From assembly GCF_900207585.1 (NCBI RefSeq), contig NZ_OAOP01000003.1, positions 248,001 to 312,000 on the forward strand: a stretch of DNA of 64,000 nucleotides, given 5' to 3'. The translations under genes were made by a program, and so were the position numbers. The notes under the pieces are model-generated. The model did no database searches. It was not told the origin of the DNA and saw only the letters and a list, made by a program, of their open reading frames with translations. Within the stretch, counting starts at the first letter, position 1. Each line of letters opens with the position of its first letter. This document shows, piece by piece, positions 16,848 to 24,596 of the stretch. This DNA comes from Bacillus oleivorans (GTDB lineage Bacteria > Bacillota > Bacilli > Bacillales > JC228).

Positions 16848-17462
16848 ATGAATATCATTCACTTTATTGCAATGGGGATCAGTTTGGTAGCTATAGTTGG
16901 ACCTTTCAATATTGAATTAATCAATCGGGGAATTAAAGGTGGCATTTATCCAGCTTTGTGTATGGGAATGGGAGGGATAATCGCGAATATTTTCTGTTTA
17001 CTCATCATTTATTCAGGGTTTTCATCATGGATGCAAAATCAGGTGACAGAAATTCTTTTTTTTACAGTAGGTGCGATCCTTCTTTTGTTTTTAGGGTTTA
17101 TGAGTTTGAATCCCGGGTTACCGAATTCCCAATCATCGCCTGCATTAGTATCATCCTTTACAGCAGGTTTCCTTTTAGTATTTGCCAACCCCATCAATTT
17201 TATGGCATGGTATAGCACATTTTCACAAGCTTCTAATTCCTTATTTGTTGAAAATCCTCCTTCTGCTATTTTCATTTATTGTTTTTTTATAATTGCTGGC
17301 GGCATTCTTTGGATGATTAATTTAACATTGGCGGTTTATTTTATTCGCGAAAAAATGAATATCCGTCATAGGAAGCTGTTTAGCTTTATCGCTGGCATTA
17401 TGCTCTTATGGTTCTCTTCTGAGTATTTGCGCCGAATTGCCGAAATGACATGGAATTGGTAA
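16848..17462 (+). CDS. LysE family exporter
   Basis: A 204-residue membrane protein with about six hydrophobic helices. The first helix has 'ISLVAIVGPFNIELINRGIKGG', split here as ISLVAIVGPFNIEL and INRGIKGG, which fits the LysE/RhtB pattern of small amino acid exporters; 'NPINFMAWYSTF' is the second conserved patch. The substrate cannot be predicted. ATG 16848 follows GGTAGGAGG. Immediately after its stop the sequence continues as a broken RimK-like gene, suggesting an ancient rearrangement at this junction. Confidence 0.75.
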   Translation: MNIIHFIAMGISLVAIVGPFNIELINRGIKGGIYPALCMGMGGIIANIFCLLIIYSGFSSWMQNQVTEILFFTVGAILLLFLGFMSLNPGLPNSQSSPALVSSFTAGFLLVFANPINFMAWYSTFSQASNSLFVENPPSAIFIYCFFIIAGGILWMINLTLAVYFIREKMNIRHRKLFSFIAGIMLLWFSSEYLRRIAEMTWNW

Positions 17463-17875
17463 GTCAAAAAAATATTGCAATGAAAAGGATTTTATCGATT
17501 ATACTAAACAAAATGATGTACGGTACGTACAGGAATATTTACCAATCACAAAAGTCTTGCGGATTGTTTGGGTTGGGAACAAAGTAATTGAAGGATACTG
17601 GAGAATCAATCAAGGTCACGAGTTTTTAACGAATGTTTCTCAAGGAGGACTCATTTCATACGATCATATCCCAGTTGAGGCAATACAGCTTGTGGAAAAA
17701 GTCGCTGCGACGCTTGGTATCGATCATGCAGGTTTTGATATTGCCCAAGTAGGTGATAAACTGTACTTTTTTGAACTCAATGTCATGTTTGGAAATCAAG
17801 GAATCAGAATAAACAATATACAGATACAATTCTAGAGTATTTATATGGATATGCCCCTTTTATTGTTCCGGCGTA
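17463..17875 (+). pseudogene. RimK-like ATP-grasp ligase remnant
   Basis: Starting right after the lysE stop, one frame reads 'DVRYVQEYLPITKVLRIVWV', then 'GNKVIEGYWRINQGHEFLTN', 'GGLISYDHIPVEAIQLV', 'LGIDHAGFDIAQVGDKLYFF' and 'ELNVMFGNQG', which is the ATP-grasp core of RimK-type ligases with the metal-binding E-x-N. After a frameshift near 17820 the tail 'ILEYLYGYAPFIVPA' ends at TAA 17873-17875. The N-terminal half is absent and there is no start codon with a ribosome binding site, so it is dead. The 180 bases that follow (to 18066) contain another open frame with no start site and no family I can recognise. Confidence 0.75.
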
Positions 17876-18084
17876 AAGGGGCAGTTAGAAAAAGTTCAAC
17901 TCTCCGCTGTTTAGGTGAAGATTTGGATCTTTTTTATTTTAATCCTTCATTATCAGCACTAATCCCTCTATTTGAACGACTTCATGTATATGAATATAAG
18001 AAAGAAGCACCCTATTTACTGACGTTTCCATTAGAATCATACGTTAACTTTGAACACTTCGGGTGAAAATAATGAACATTTTTG

Positions 18085-18113
18085 TTGACTTATTTGTTAT
18101 AAGATAACATAAT
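18085..18113 (+). promoter_or_regulatory. Promoter with embedded operator for the sugar-acid operon
   Basis: TTGACT (18085-18090), a 17-base spacer and CATAAT (18108-18113). A palindrome TGTTAT-AAG-ATAACA fills 18095-18109, overlapping the spacer and the -10 box, an ideal place for repression. The regulator gene just downstream is the obvious candidate binder. Confidence 0.65.
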
Positions 18114-18156
18114 AAAGGTGGTAATTGAACAAAGTTAACATTTAAGAGGTGATGGA

Positions 18157-18906
18157 ATGCAGCCATCAGTACGAAGAGATTGGGTTTTAAAAAAAGTTCA
18201 AGACGAAGGAAAGGTTGAAATTGAACAACTTTCTGAAGAATTGAACGTTTCTCCTATGACAATTAGAAGAGACCTGGCCCAATTAGAAGAAGAAGGACAC
18301 GTCATCCGTGTTCATGGTGGAGCTGTTTTACCTAAACCGCTTATTACTGAAACCCCTTTCTTAACAAAGGAAAGCATAAGAATCAAACAAAAAAGAGACA
18401 TAGCGAAAAAAGCCGTTTCTTTAGTTAAAGAGGGGCAGACCATCATTTTAGATTCTGGGACAACCACTTTAGAGATTGCCCGACTGCTTAAAGAACGCAA
18501 TCATTTAACGGTTATAACGAATGACATTAAAATCGCGGCAGAGCTAGTTGAAAGCGAACTCAAAGTTATTGTGTCCGGAGGAGAATTGCAAAATGGTGTT
18601 GGTGCCCTATACGGGCCGCAAACACATCACTTTTTACAAGATATTCACGTTGATCTGTTTTTTCTTGGAGCTCATGCCATCGATATAAAAGCAGGAATTA
18701 CTTCACCTACTCTTGAGAAATCACTCATTAAAAAGTTGATGATTCAAGCAGCAGAAGTTACGTGGCTTGTAGCAGATTCCAGTAAAATCGATCAAAAAGC
18801 ATTTTCAAAAGTATGTGATTTAAATGTTTTAACAGGTTTTATTACGGATGACGATATCCCCGAAGATACAAAAACTACACTCTCTCAGTATTTGGAGATA
18901 TTGTAG
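18157..18906 (+). CDS. DeoR family transcriptional regulator
   Basis: A 249-residue regulator. Residues 6-60 are a DeoR-type helix-turn-helix ('LSEELNVSPMTIRRDLAQLE', 'HVIRVHGGAV'); residues 75-235 are the sugar-phosphate-sensing domain with 'ILDSGTTTLEIARLL' and 'VITNDIKIAAEL', as well as 'VDLFFLGAHAID'. DeoR proteins of this type usually repress the operon they head until a phosphorylated intermediate binds. Here the operon continues with a kinase, a PdxA-type dehydrogenase and a permease, so a four-carbon acid phosphate is a sensible effector. ATG 18157 follows AAGAGGTGATGG. A palindrome in its own promoter suggests autoregulation. Confidence 0.85.
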   Translation: MQPSVRRDWVLKKVQDEGKVEIEQLSEELNVSPMTIRRDLAQLEEEGHVIRVHGGAVLPKPLITETPFLTKESIRIKQKRDIAKKAVSLVKEGQTIILDSGTTTLEIARLLKERNHLTVITNDIKIAAELVESELKVIVSGGELQNGVGALYGPQTHHFLQDIHVDLFFLGAHAIDIKAGITSPTLEKSLIKKLMIQAAEVTWLVADSSKIDQKAFSKVCDLNVLTGFITDDDIPEDTKTTLSQYLEIL

Positions 18907-18924
18907 GCAAAAGAGGTGGACAGC

Positions 18925-20232
18925 ATGAAAGTCGGTGTAGTAGCTGATGACTTAACAGGTGCAAATGCTACGGGAGTCCGTTTAAGTAAACAAGGCTTTA
19001 CCGCTGCAACCGTTGTGTATAACGATAAGATTCCCGAATCTGGGGAACTCGATGCAGTTTGCATAGATACTGATTCAAGGTACGCACCTGATGAAGTAGT
19101 CGTAAGACGTGTGAAAAAAGCAATGGAAAGCTTTCGTGAATGGGATGCCAAAGTAATTTGCAAACGGATAGACAGTACGATCCGCGGAAAAATTGGTCTT
19201 GAAATCGATACAATGTTAGATGAATTAGGTCCAGACAGTATTGCTATTGTTGTAGCTTCCTTCCCTGATTCTGGAAGGGTTACATCGGGAGGATATTTGT
19301 TAGTCGATGGAATCCCTGTACAGGCAACAGATGTTGCTAAGGATCCCATTACGCCTATTACATCATCCTATATTCCTGCTGTGATTACAGAGCGCAGTAA
19401 AAATTCAATTAGCCATATTGGGCTAGAAAAAGTGTTAGATGGTGTTTCAACCCTAACCGAAGCAATTACAAGTGAGATTGCAAAAGGAAATCGAATTATA
19501 GTTGTAGATGCAGTTACAGATGAAGAAATTGACACGATTGCAGAAGCAATGGCTGTCATTCAGGAAGTGCAAATGGTTCCTTGTGATCCAGGACCGCTGA
19601 CAGCAGCATACTCAAAAGCATTTTTACATCAATTTGTTGAGTCAAACAAAGTAATCGTAACGGTCGGAAGTGTAACCTCTTTAACTGGAAGACAGCTCCG
19701 GTATTTGAAGGATAAAACGAATTCAAATCCGGTATATGTCTCAGCAGAAAAGCTGGCAACTCTAGAAGCCAGCTGGGACGAAGAGGTCAGCCGTGCAACT
19801 AAGGAAGCACTTGAAAGAATCCATGAAGATGATGTGTTAATCATCACCACTCATACTGAAGGCAATAGCATTTTAAACCTTAAGCACATTGCCGACCAAC
19901 AAAAAACAACACAGGATGCACTTGCAAAACGAATCACCGATGGCTTGGCTAAAATCACAAGGCTAGTGATGGAGCAAACTAACTATCCGATTCAAGGATG
20001 CTTTACAAGCGGCGGAGATGTTACCGCATCGTTATGTGCTTTTAGTAAAGCCTCTGGAATTAAATTAGAAGATGAAGTTCTTCCTCTTGCCGCTTATGGA
20101 AAATTAATTGGCGGTCATTTTCCAGGGCTGCCGATTGTAACAAAGGGCGGCATGGTTGGGGATAAAACCTCCATTTATGCAAGTGTAAAATTTTTAAAGA
20201 CTAAAAACGCCAAAAGGAGTGCTGCAAAATGA
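18925..20232 (+). CDS. Four-carbon acid sugar kinase (DUF1537 family)
   Basis: A 435-residue ATP-dependent kinase of the family that phosphorylates D-threonate, L-threonate or D-erythronate (DtnK, LtnK, DenK). The N-terminal domain has '[16 protein letters not shown]' and '[17 protein letters not shown]'; the nucleotide-binding C-terminal domain has '[17 protein letters not shown]', '[15 protein letters not shown]' and 'TKGGMVGD'. Pairing with a PdxA2-type dehydrogenase (4-base overlap) is the classic signature of these C4-acid pathways. ATG 18925 after AAAGAGGTGG is preferred to a GTG three codons upstream. Which acid is used cannot be decided from sequence. Confidence 0.85.
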   Translation: MKVGVVADDLTGANATGVRLSKQGFTAATVVYNDKIPESGELDAVCIDTDSRYAPDEVVVRRVKKAMESFREWDAKVICKRIDSTIRGKIGLEIDTMLDELGPDSIAIVVASFPDSGRVTSGGYLLVDGIPVQATDVAKDPITPITSSYIPAVITERSKNSISHIGLEKVLDGVSTLTEAITSEIAKGNRIIVVDAVTDEEIDTIAEAMAVIQEVQMVPCDPGPLTAAYSKAFLHQFVESNKVIVTVGSVTSLTGRQLRYLKDKTNSNPVYVSAEKLATLEASWDEEVSRATKEALERIHEDDVLIITTHTEGNSILNLKHIADQQKTTQDALAKRITDGLAKITRLVMEQTNYPIQGCFTSGGDVTASLCAFSKASGIKLEDEVLPLAAYGKLIGGHFPGLPIVTKGGMVGDKTSIYASVKFLKTKNAKRSAAK

Positions 20233-21245
20233 CAACTGAAAGAGCGATCATTGCGATTCCAATGGGAGACCCAGCAGGAATTGGACCCGAAATTACAGCA
20301 AAATCATTAACGAAAAAAGAAATTTATGACATGTGCAAACCGGTTGTAATCGGGGATTCAAGAGTTTTTGCGAAAGCCATTGACATTGTCGAAGCTGACT
20401 TAAAAATAAATGTCATCAGCAAGCCTGAAGAAGGTAAGTATGAGTATGGCACAGTTGATTTAATCGACTTAGACAATATCAACATCGAAGAACTTGAATA
20501 TGGTGTGGTTCAAGCCCAATGCGGAAAAGCTGCATTCGAATATATCAAAACTTCTGTTGACCTTGCTAAAGCTGGAGAAGTAAAAGCATTAGCTACAACT
20601 CCAATTAACAAAGAGTCACTAAAAGCTGCAGGCGTCCCATACATCGGTCATACCGAAATGCTTGAAGATTTAACGAATACAAAAGATCCGCTTACTATGT
20701 TTGAAGTTAGAGGGATGAGAATCTTTTTCTTAACTCGTCATTTATCTCTAAAAGATGCAATTGCACAAATGACAAAAGAAAGGGTTCATGATTATCTAAT
20801 TCGTTGTGACAAAGCTCTACAACGCTTAGGTATTGAAAATCGCAAAATTGCTGTGGCGGGACTTAACCCACACAGCGGCGAACGCGGATTATTTGGCCGT
20901 GAAGAAGTTGATGAAATCGGACCTGGTATTGAAGCTGGAAAAGCTGATGGTATTGACGCATATGGTCCAGTACCAGCAGACTCAGTCTTCTTCCAGGCTC
21001 TAAATGGCAAATATGATGCAGTATTATCCTTATATCATGACCAAGGACACATCGCTGCGAAAATGACAGATTTCCACAGAACGATTTCGATTACAAATGG
21101 TCTTCCATTCCTAAGAACTTCTGTTGACCATGGAACTGCTTTTGATATTGCTGGTAAAAATATTGCAGCAAGCACAAGCATGGAAGAGTGTATCAAATTG
21201 GCTGCACAATATGCACCAAGATTCACTGCTGAAACAATGGAGTAA
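20229..21245 (+). CDS. pdxA2: PdxA2-type 4-phospho-threonate/erythronate dehydrogenase
   Basis: A 338-residue member of the PdxA family. Metal and substrate residues are in place: '[11 protein letters not shown]' at the N-terminus, 'YIGHTEML', '[17 protein letters not shown]', '[18 protein letters not shown]' and '[14 protein letters not shown]'. True PdxA makes vitamin B6, but bacilli use the DXP-independent PdxS/PdxT route, and gene order with a DUF1537 kinase marks this as PdxA2, which oxidises and decarboxylates the phosphorylated C4 acid to dihydroxyacetone phosphate. ATG overlaps the kinase stop (translational coupling). Confidence 0.87.
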   Translation: MTTERAIIAIPMGDPAGIGPEITAKSLTKKEIYDMCKPVVIGDSRVFAKAIDIVEADLKINVISKPEEGKYEYGTVDLIDLDNINIEELEYGVVQAQCGKAAFEYIKTSVDLAKAGEVKALATTPINKESLKAAGVPYIGHTEMLEDLTNTKDPLTMFEVRGMRIFFLTRHLSLKDAIAQMTKERVHDYLIRCDKALQRLGIENRKIAVAGLNPHSGERGLFGREEVDEIGPGIEAGKADGIDAYGPVPADSVFFQALNGKYDAVLSLYHDQGHIAAKMTDFHRTISITNGLPFLRTSVDHGTAFDIAGKNIAASTSMEECIKLAAQYAPRFTAETME

Positions 21246-21264
21246 TTTTTAATTTAGGTTGTTC

Positions 21265-21292
21265 TGCTGAGGATAGATTCCTATCCTCAGCA
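21265..21292 (+). other. Intercistronic hairpin
   Basis: Perfect 12-bp stem TGCTGAGGATAG / CTATCCTCAGCA with loop ATTC, but no T-run after it. It may stabilise or process the mRNA between pdxA2 and the permease rather than end it. Confidence 0.6.
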
Positions 21293-21300
21293 TCCCAATA

Positions 21301-21385
21301 ACAAAAAATGTAAGCCGTTTCAAGAAAGCGGAGGCGCCGGATCAGGGACGTCCAATAGGCCTTGGGTGCTGGAGCTAGACGACAA
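21301..21385. repeat. Probable dispersed Bacillus intergenic repeat fragment
   Basis: The GC-richer stretch with AAAGCGGAGGCGCCGG, CAGGGACGTCCAATAGG and CTGGAGCTAGACGAC resembles a repeat I remember from many Bacillus intergenic regions. It has no coding potential. Only one copy is evident in this window. Confidence 0.35.
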
Positions 21386-21403
21386 CGAAAGGGGAATTTT
21401 AAC

Positions 21404-22795
21404 ATGGAAGTTTCTGGAGCTCAAATGATTCTGGGACTTGTAATTGGAGTTGCAGCATTAATCTTTTTAGTATTAAAAACAAAAATTCACGCATTTATTG
21501 CTCTTTTAATTGCTGGCTCAATTACTGGTATTGTAGGCGGAATGAATCCGACTGATGTTGTAACTGAAATGACAAATGGTTTTGGTAGTACCCTAGCATC
21601 CATCGGTATCGTTATCGGTCTTGGTGTTATGATGGGGAGAATATTGGAAGTGTCAGGGGCTGCTGAGACACTTGCTTATACACTGATTAAGAAGCTTGGT
21701 AAAAAGAAAGAAGAATGGGCGATGGCAGCTGCTGGTTATATCGTGTCCATTCCAATCTTTGTAGACTCAGCCTTTGTAATATTAAACCCATTAGTAAAAG
21801 CGCTTTCTAGAAAAACAGGTAAATCTGTGGTTGCACTAGGTGTTGCTTTAGCAATTGGTCTTGCCGCAACTCACCATGCTGTTCCTCCAACTCCTGGTCC
21901 ATTAGGAGTAGCTGGAATCTTTGGAGCAGACCTCGGTCTTATGATTCTTGCGGGTCTAATTTTCGCTGTACCAATAGTTATTGCAGGTGTTTTATATGCA
22001 AAATGGATTGGCAAGAGAATTTATCAGGTTCCTGAAGAGAATGGCGATGGTTTTGTACGTCCAGAAGAAGGACAAGCCTATCAAGAATTTCTTGATGCTG
22101 TAGATGAAAGATCGAAAGCACTTCCTTCATTTGCAAAATCAATTATGCCAATCTTAATTCCAATTATTTTGATTTTCTTAAATACAACCTTAGGTGCTTT
22201 AAATGATGCAGGAGTTTTCACTATTAATGAAACTGTATTGTCCTATATTAAATTTATCGGGAACCCAGTTATTGCAGTAACTCTTGGCGTAATTGTTGCG
22301 ATTTATACATTAGCTAACAATCTTCGCCGTTCTGAAGCATTAGATCGTATGGAAGAAGGAATTACAACTGCGGGTATCATTTTACTTGTAACTGGTGCCG
22401 GTGGTGCATTAGGGAACGTACTTCGTGCAAGTGGAGCAGGGGACTATATTGCTGCACAAATCGCTGAATGGCCATTACCTGCTGTTCTTATTCCTTTCTT
22501 CATTGCTACGATTGTTCGTTTAATACAGGGTAGTGGAACAGTTGCAATGGTTACCGCTGCATCCATTTCAGCTCCTATTATTGCAGGATTAGATGTGAAC
22601 CTTGTTCTTGCAGCACAAGCAGCTGCGCTTGGAGCCATGGTTTTCTCTTACTTTAACGACAGCTTGTTCTGGGTAGTAAACAGAATGCTTGGCATTAAGA
22701 ATGTTAAAGAGCAAATCTTGGTATGGTCTATTCCAACAACCATTGGATGGGCAGTATCACTTGTTATGCTAGTAATCGCTGATTTTATTTTTTAA
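21404..22795 (+). CDS. GntP family permease
   Basis: A 463-residue membrane protein with about 12-14 hydrophobic helices of the GntP family (gluconate, D-serine and other small hydroxy acids). Marks: 'MMGRILEVSGAAETLAYTL', 'SIPIFVDSAFVILNPLV', 'HHAVPPTPGPLGVAGIFGAD', 'RLIQGSGTVAMVTAASI' and 'YFNDSLFWVVNRM'. Its place after kinase and PdxA2 indicates uptake of the threonate- or erythronate-like substrate rather than gluconate. ATG 21404 follows AAAGGGGAA. A strong terminator closes the operon, so the 6-phosphogluconate dehydrogenase that follows is a separate unit. Confidence 0.85.
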   Translation: MEVSGAQMILGLVIGVAALIFLVLKTKIHAFIALLIAGSITGIVGGMNPTDVVTEMTNGFGSTLASIGIVIGLGVMMGRILEVSGAAETLAYTLIKKLGKKKEEWAMAAAGYIVSIPIFVDSAFVILNPLVKALSRKTGKSVVALGVALAIGLAATHHAVPPTPGPLGVAGIFGADLGLMILAGLIFAVPIVIAGVLYAKWIGKRIYQVPEENGDGFVRPEEGQAYQEFLDAVDERSKALPSFAKSIMPILIPIILIFLNTTLGALNDAGVFTINETVLSYIKFIGNPVIAVTLGVIVAIYTLANNLRRSEALDRMEEGITTAGIILLVTGAGGALGNVLRASGAGDYIAAQIAEWPLPAVLIPFFIATIVRLIQGSGTVAMVTAASISAPIIAGLDVNLVLAAQAAALGAMVFSYFNDSLFWVVNRMLGIKNVKEQILVWSIPTTIGWAVSLVMLVIADFIF

Positions 22796-22809
22796 TGGTT
22801 TGAAGATCA

Positions 22810-22841
22810 GGGTCTGCTTCGGGCAGACCCCTTTTCTTTTG
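22810..22841 (+). terminator. Terminator of the C4-acid operon
   Basis: Stem GGGTCTGC / GCAGACCC around TTCGG, followed by TTTTCTTTT. Confidence 0.9.
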
Positions 22842-22960
22842 TTTATTTTTCTTTGAAAAAATGTTGGGAAAATTGTAGAATGATTGCTGTTTTTCGTTTG
22901 AATCGATACAATATAGGAGATTCTAAAAAGAGAATTTTTACATACAAGGAGGACATTTCG

Positions 22961-23860
22961 TTGAATATCGGGTTAATTGGACTTGGGAAAATGGGCTATA
23001 ATTTAGCATTGAATATGAAGAGTAAGGGACATGACGTGGCTGCTACTGACGTGAATAAAGAAGCGTTAGAAAATATCGCTAATGAAGGAGTAAAAACCTT
23101 CACTTCTAATAAGGACCTAGTGGATTCGCTACCTACTCCAAAAGTAGTCTGGCTTATGGTTCCAGCTGGTGATATTACAGAAAAGGTTATGGACGAAGTA
23201 GCGAGTTATATGACCGAGGGCGATATCATTATTGATGGGGGTAACTCTAATTATAAGGATACATTACGCCGTGGGGAGAAGATGAAAAAGTTAGGGATCC
23301 ATCTAGTTGACAGCGGGACAAGCGGCGGCATGGACGGAGCACGCTATGGTGTTTGTACGATGATCGGCGGGGACGAAGAAGCATTTAGACATGTAGAAGG
23401 GCTTTTCCGTGATATTTCCGTTGAAAATGGGTACCTGTACACAGGACGTCCGGGCAGCGGTCATTTCTTAAAAATGATACATAACGGAATCGAGTACGGA
23501 ATGATGCAGGCGATTGCAGAAGGCTTTGAAATCTTAGAGAAGAGTGAGTTTGATTATGACTATGAACAGGTTTCACGTGTATGGAACAACGGATCTGTTG
23601 TTCGTTCATGGTTAATCGAGTTAATGGAAGATGCCTTTAAGAAAGATCCAAAACTTGAAAGTATTCGTGGTGTCATGCAATCTTCTGGTGAAGGTAAATG
23701 GACAGTGGAAACCGCTCTTGAGCTTCAAGCGTCTGCACCAGTCATTGCTTTGTCCCAATTCATGCGATACCGTTCGCTTGAAAACGATACGTTCCACGGA
23801 AAAGTCGTTGCCGCTCTTCGTAATGAGTTTGGCGGACATGCCGTTGTAAAAAGTGAATAA
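22961..23860 (+). CDS. gnd: 6-phosphogluconate dehydrogenase, short NAD-type (YqeC-like)
   Basis: A 299-residue decarboxylating dehydrogenase, the short form (about 300 residues) rather than the 470-residue pentose pathway GndA. It has the Rossmann start 'NIGLIGLGKMGYNLALNM', 'IIDGGNSNYKDT', 'VDSGTSGGMDGARYG' and the catalytic helix 'GHFLKMIHNGIEYGMMQ' with Lys and Asn. The start is TTG 22961, placed nine bases after AAGGAGGA and giving the exact family N-terminus; the frame is open for 36 more codons upstream but they show no likeness. B. subtilis YqeC (GndB) is the nearest relative I know. Confidence 0.88.
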   Translation: MNIGLIGLGKMGYNLALNMKSKGHDVAATDVNKEALENIANEGVKTFTSNKDLVDSLPTPKVVWLMVPAGDITEKVMDEVASYMTEGDIIIDGGNSNYKDTLRRGEKMKKLGIHLVDSGTSGGMDGARYGVCTMIGGDEEAFRHVEGLFRDISVENGYLYTGRPGSGHFLKMIHNGIEYGMMQAIAEGFEILEKSEFDYDYEQVSRVWNNGSVVRSWLIELMEDAFKKDPKLESIRGVMQSSGEGKWTVETALELQASAPVIALSQFMRYRSLENDTFHGKVVAALRNEFGGHAVVKSE

Positions 23861-23878
23861 TTTATTTTGGATTGAAGC

Positions 23879-23908
23879 CCAGGGAGAAAGAGTTCTTCCT
23901 GGTTTTTT
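23879..23908 (+). terminator. Terminator after gnd
   Basis: Stem CCAGGGAGAA / TTCTTCCTGG (one G-T pair), then T6. Confidence 0.85.
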
Positions 23909-23925
23909 AATTGGATTGGCGTTGT

Positions 23926-24185
23926 TGAGTTCAGGATAAATCGGGTAAAAACTAGCGGAGTTCGGTTATCCGGGTATGAGTTCGTTTAAAGGACGTCTAA
24001 TTTCGGTAAAAGGAAACTGAGTTCATTTAAAGGGCTTCTGAGTTCGGTAAAACAAATCTAAGTTCGGTAAAATGAATGCTGAGTTCGGTAAAATGAATGC
24101 TGAGTTCGGTTAATTAGGTGCTGAGTCCGGTTAAATCATTCTAAGTTCTGTAAAAGTGATCTGAGTTCAGTTAAAAAGGTGAGAT
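23926..24185. repeat. 21-bp repeat array, block A (about 12 copies)
   Basis: Degenerate tandem units with the core TGAGTTCGGTAAAA and a variable 6-7 base tail; the best copies (about 24060-24115) have an exact 21-base spacing. Outer copies drift in sequence and by one base in length. The strict part of the unit is on the plus strand as written. No ribosome binding site or believable start precedes any frame in it. Confidence 0.9.
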
Positions 24186-24265
24186 TACCGCAAAACATGC
24201 ATTTTTTCATCAAGTTAGCAAAATACAAGCTAAGTTGTTTAAAATAGGGCTCCTGTTTCTTGAAC

Positions 24266-24515
24266 AGAAATGCTAAGTCCGGAATAGAGGATGCCGAGTT
24301 CGGAATAGCTGGTGCCGAGTCCGGAAAGAAGTGTTCTGAGTCCGGAATAGCGAGTCTAAGTTTGGAATACCGGGTACTAAGATCAGAAAAATAAGTGCTG
24401 AGTTCCGAAAAATGAGTGCTGAGTACCGAAAAAAGGTTGCTGAGTTCCGAAAAATGAGTGCAGAGTACCGAAAAAGGCTGCCGAGTTCTGAAAAAATGAT
24501 ACTTAGTCCGAAAAA
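24266..24515. repeat. 21-bp repeat array, block B (about 12 copies)
   Basis: A second run of the same kind, separated from block A by about 80 bases of unrelated AT-rich DNA. The first copies carry GAGTCCGGAATAG, the later ones GAGTTCCGAAAAA, with an A5-A6 tract once per 21 bases. Reading the minus strand gives artificial Phe-Arg-Thr or Ser-Glu-Leu-rich frames, which I treat as by-products of the 21-base (7-codon) period. Confidence 0.9.
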
Positions 24516-24596
24516 ACGAATAATTGTTGAAATTTCCTGCTTTAAATATGTACATTTAAAATACGAGAAAAACACAACCTGTTGGAGGGGACCTAG

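Noticed and set aside
17845-18066. A 73-codon plus-strand frame after the RimK-like remnant
   Set aside because: No ribosome binding site, it overlaps the remnant's own tail, and I see no family resemblance. It may be part of the same decayed region.
21309-21322. cre-like sequence TGTAAGCCGTTTCA before the GntP permease
   Set aside because: It breaks the central CG of the consensus and lies in a dispersed repeat, so I do not call it a cre box.
23926-24515. Possible CRISPR array
   Set aside because: Units are 21 bases with only 6-8 variable bases between cores, cores are degenerate, and no cas gene is near.
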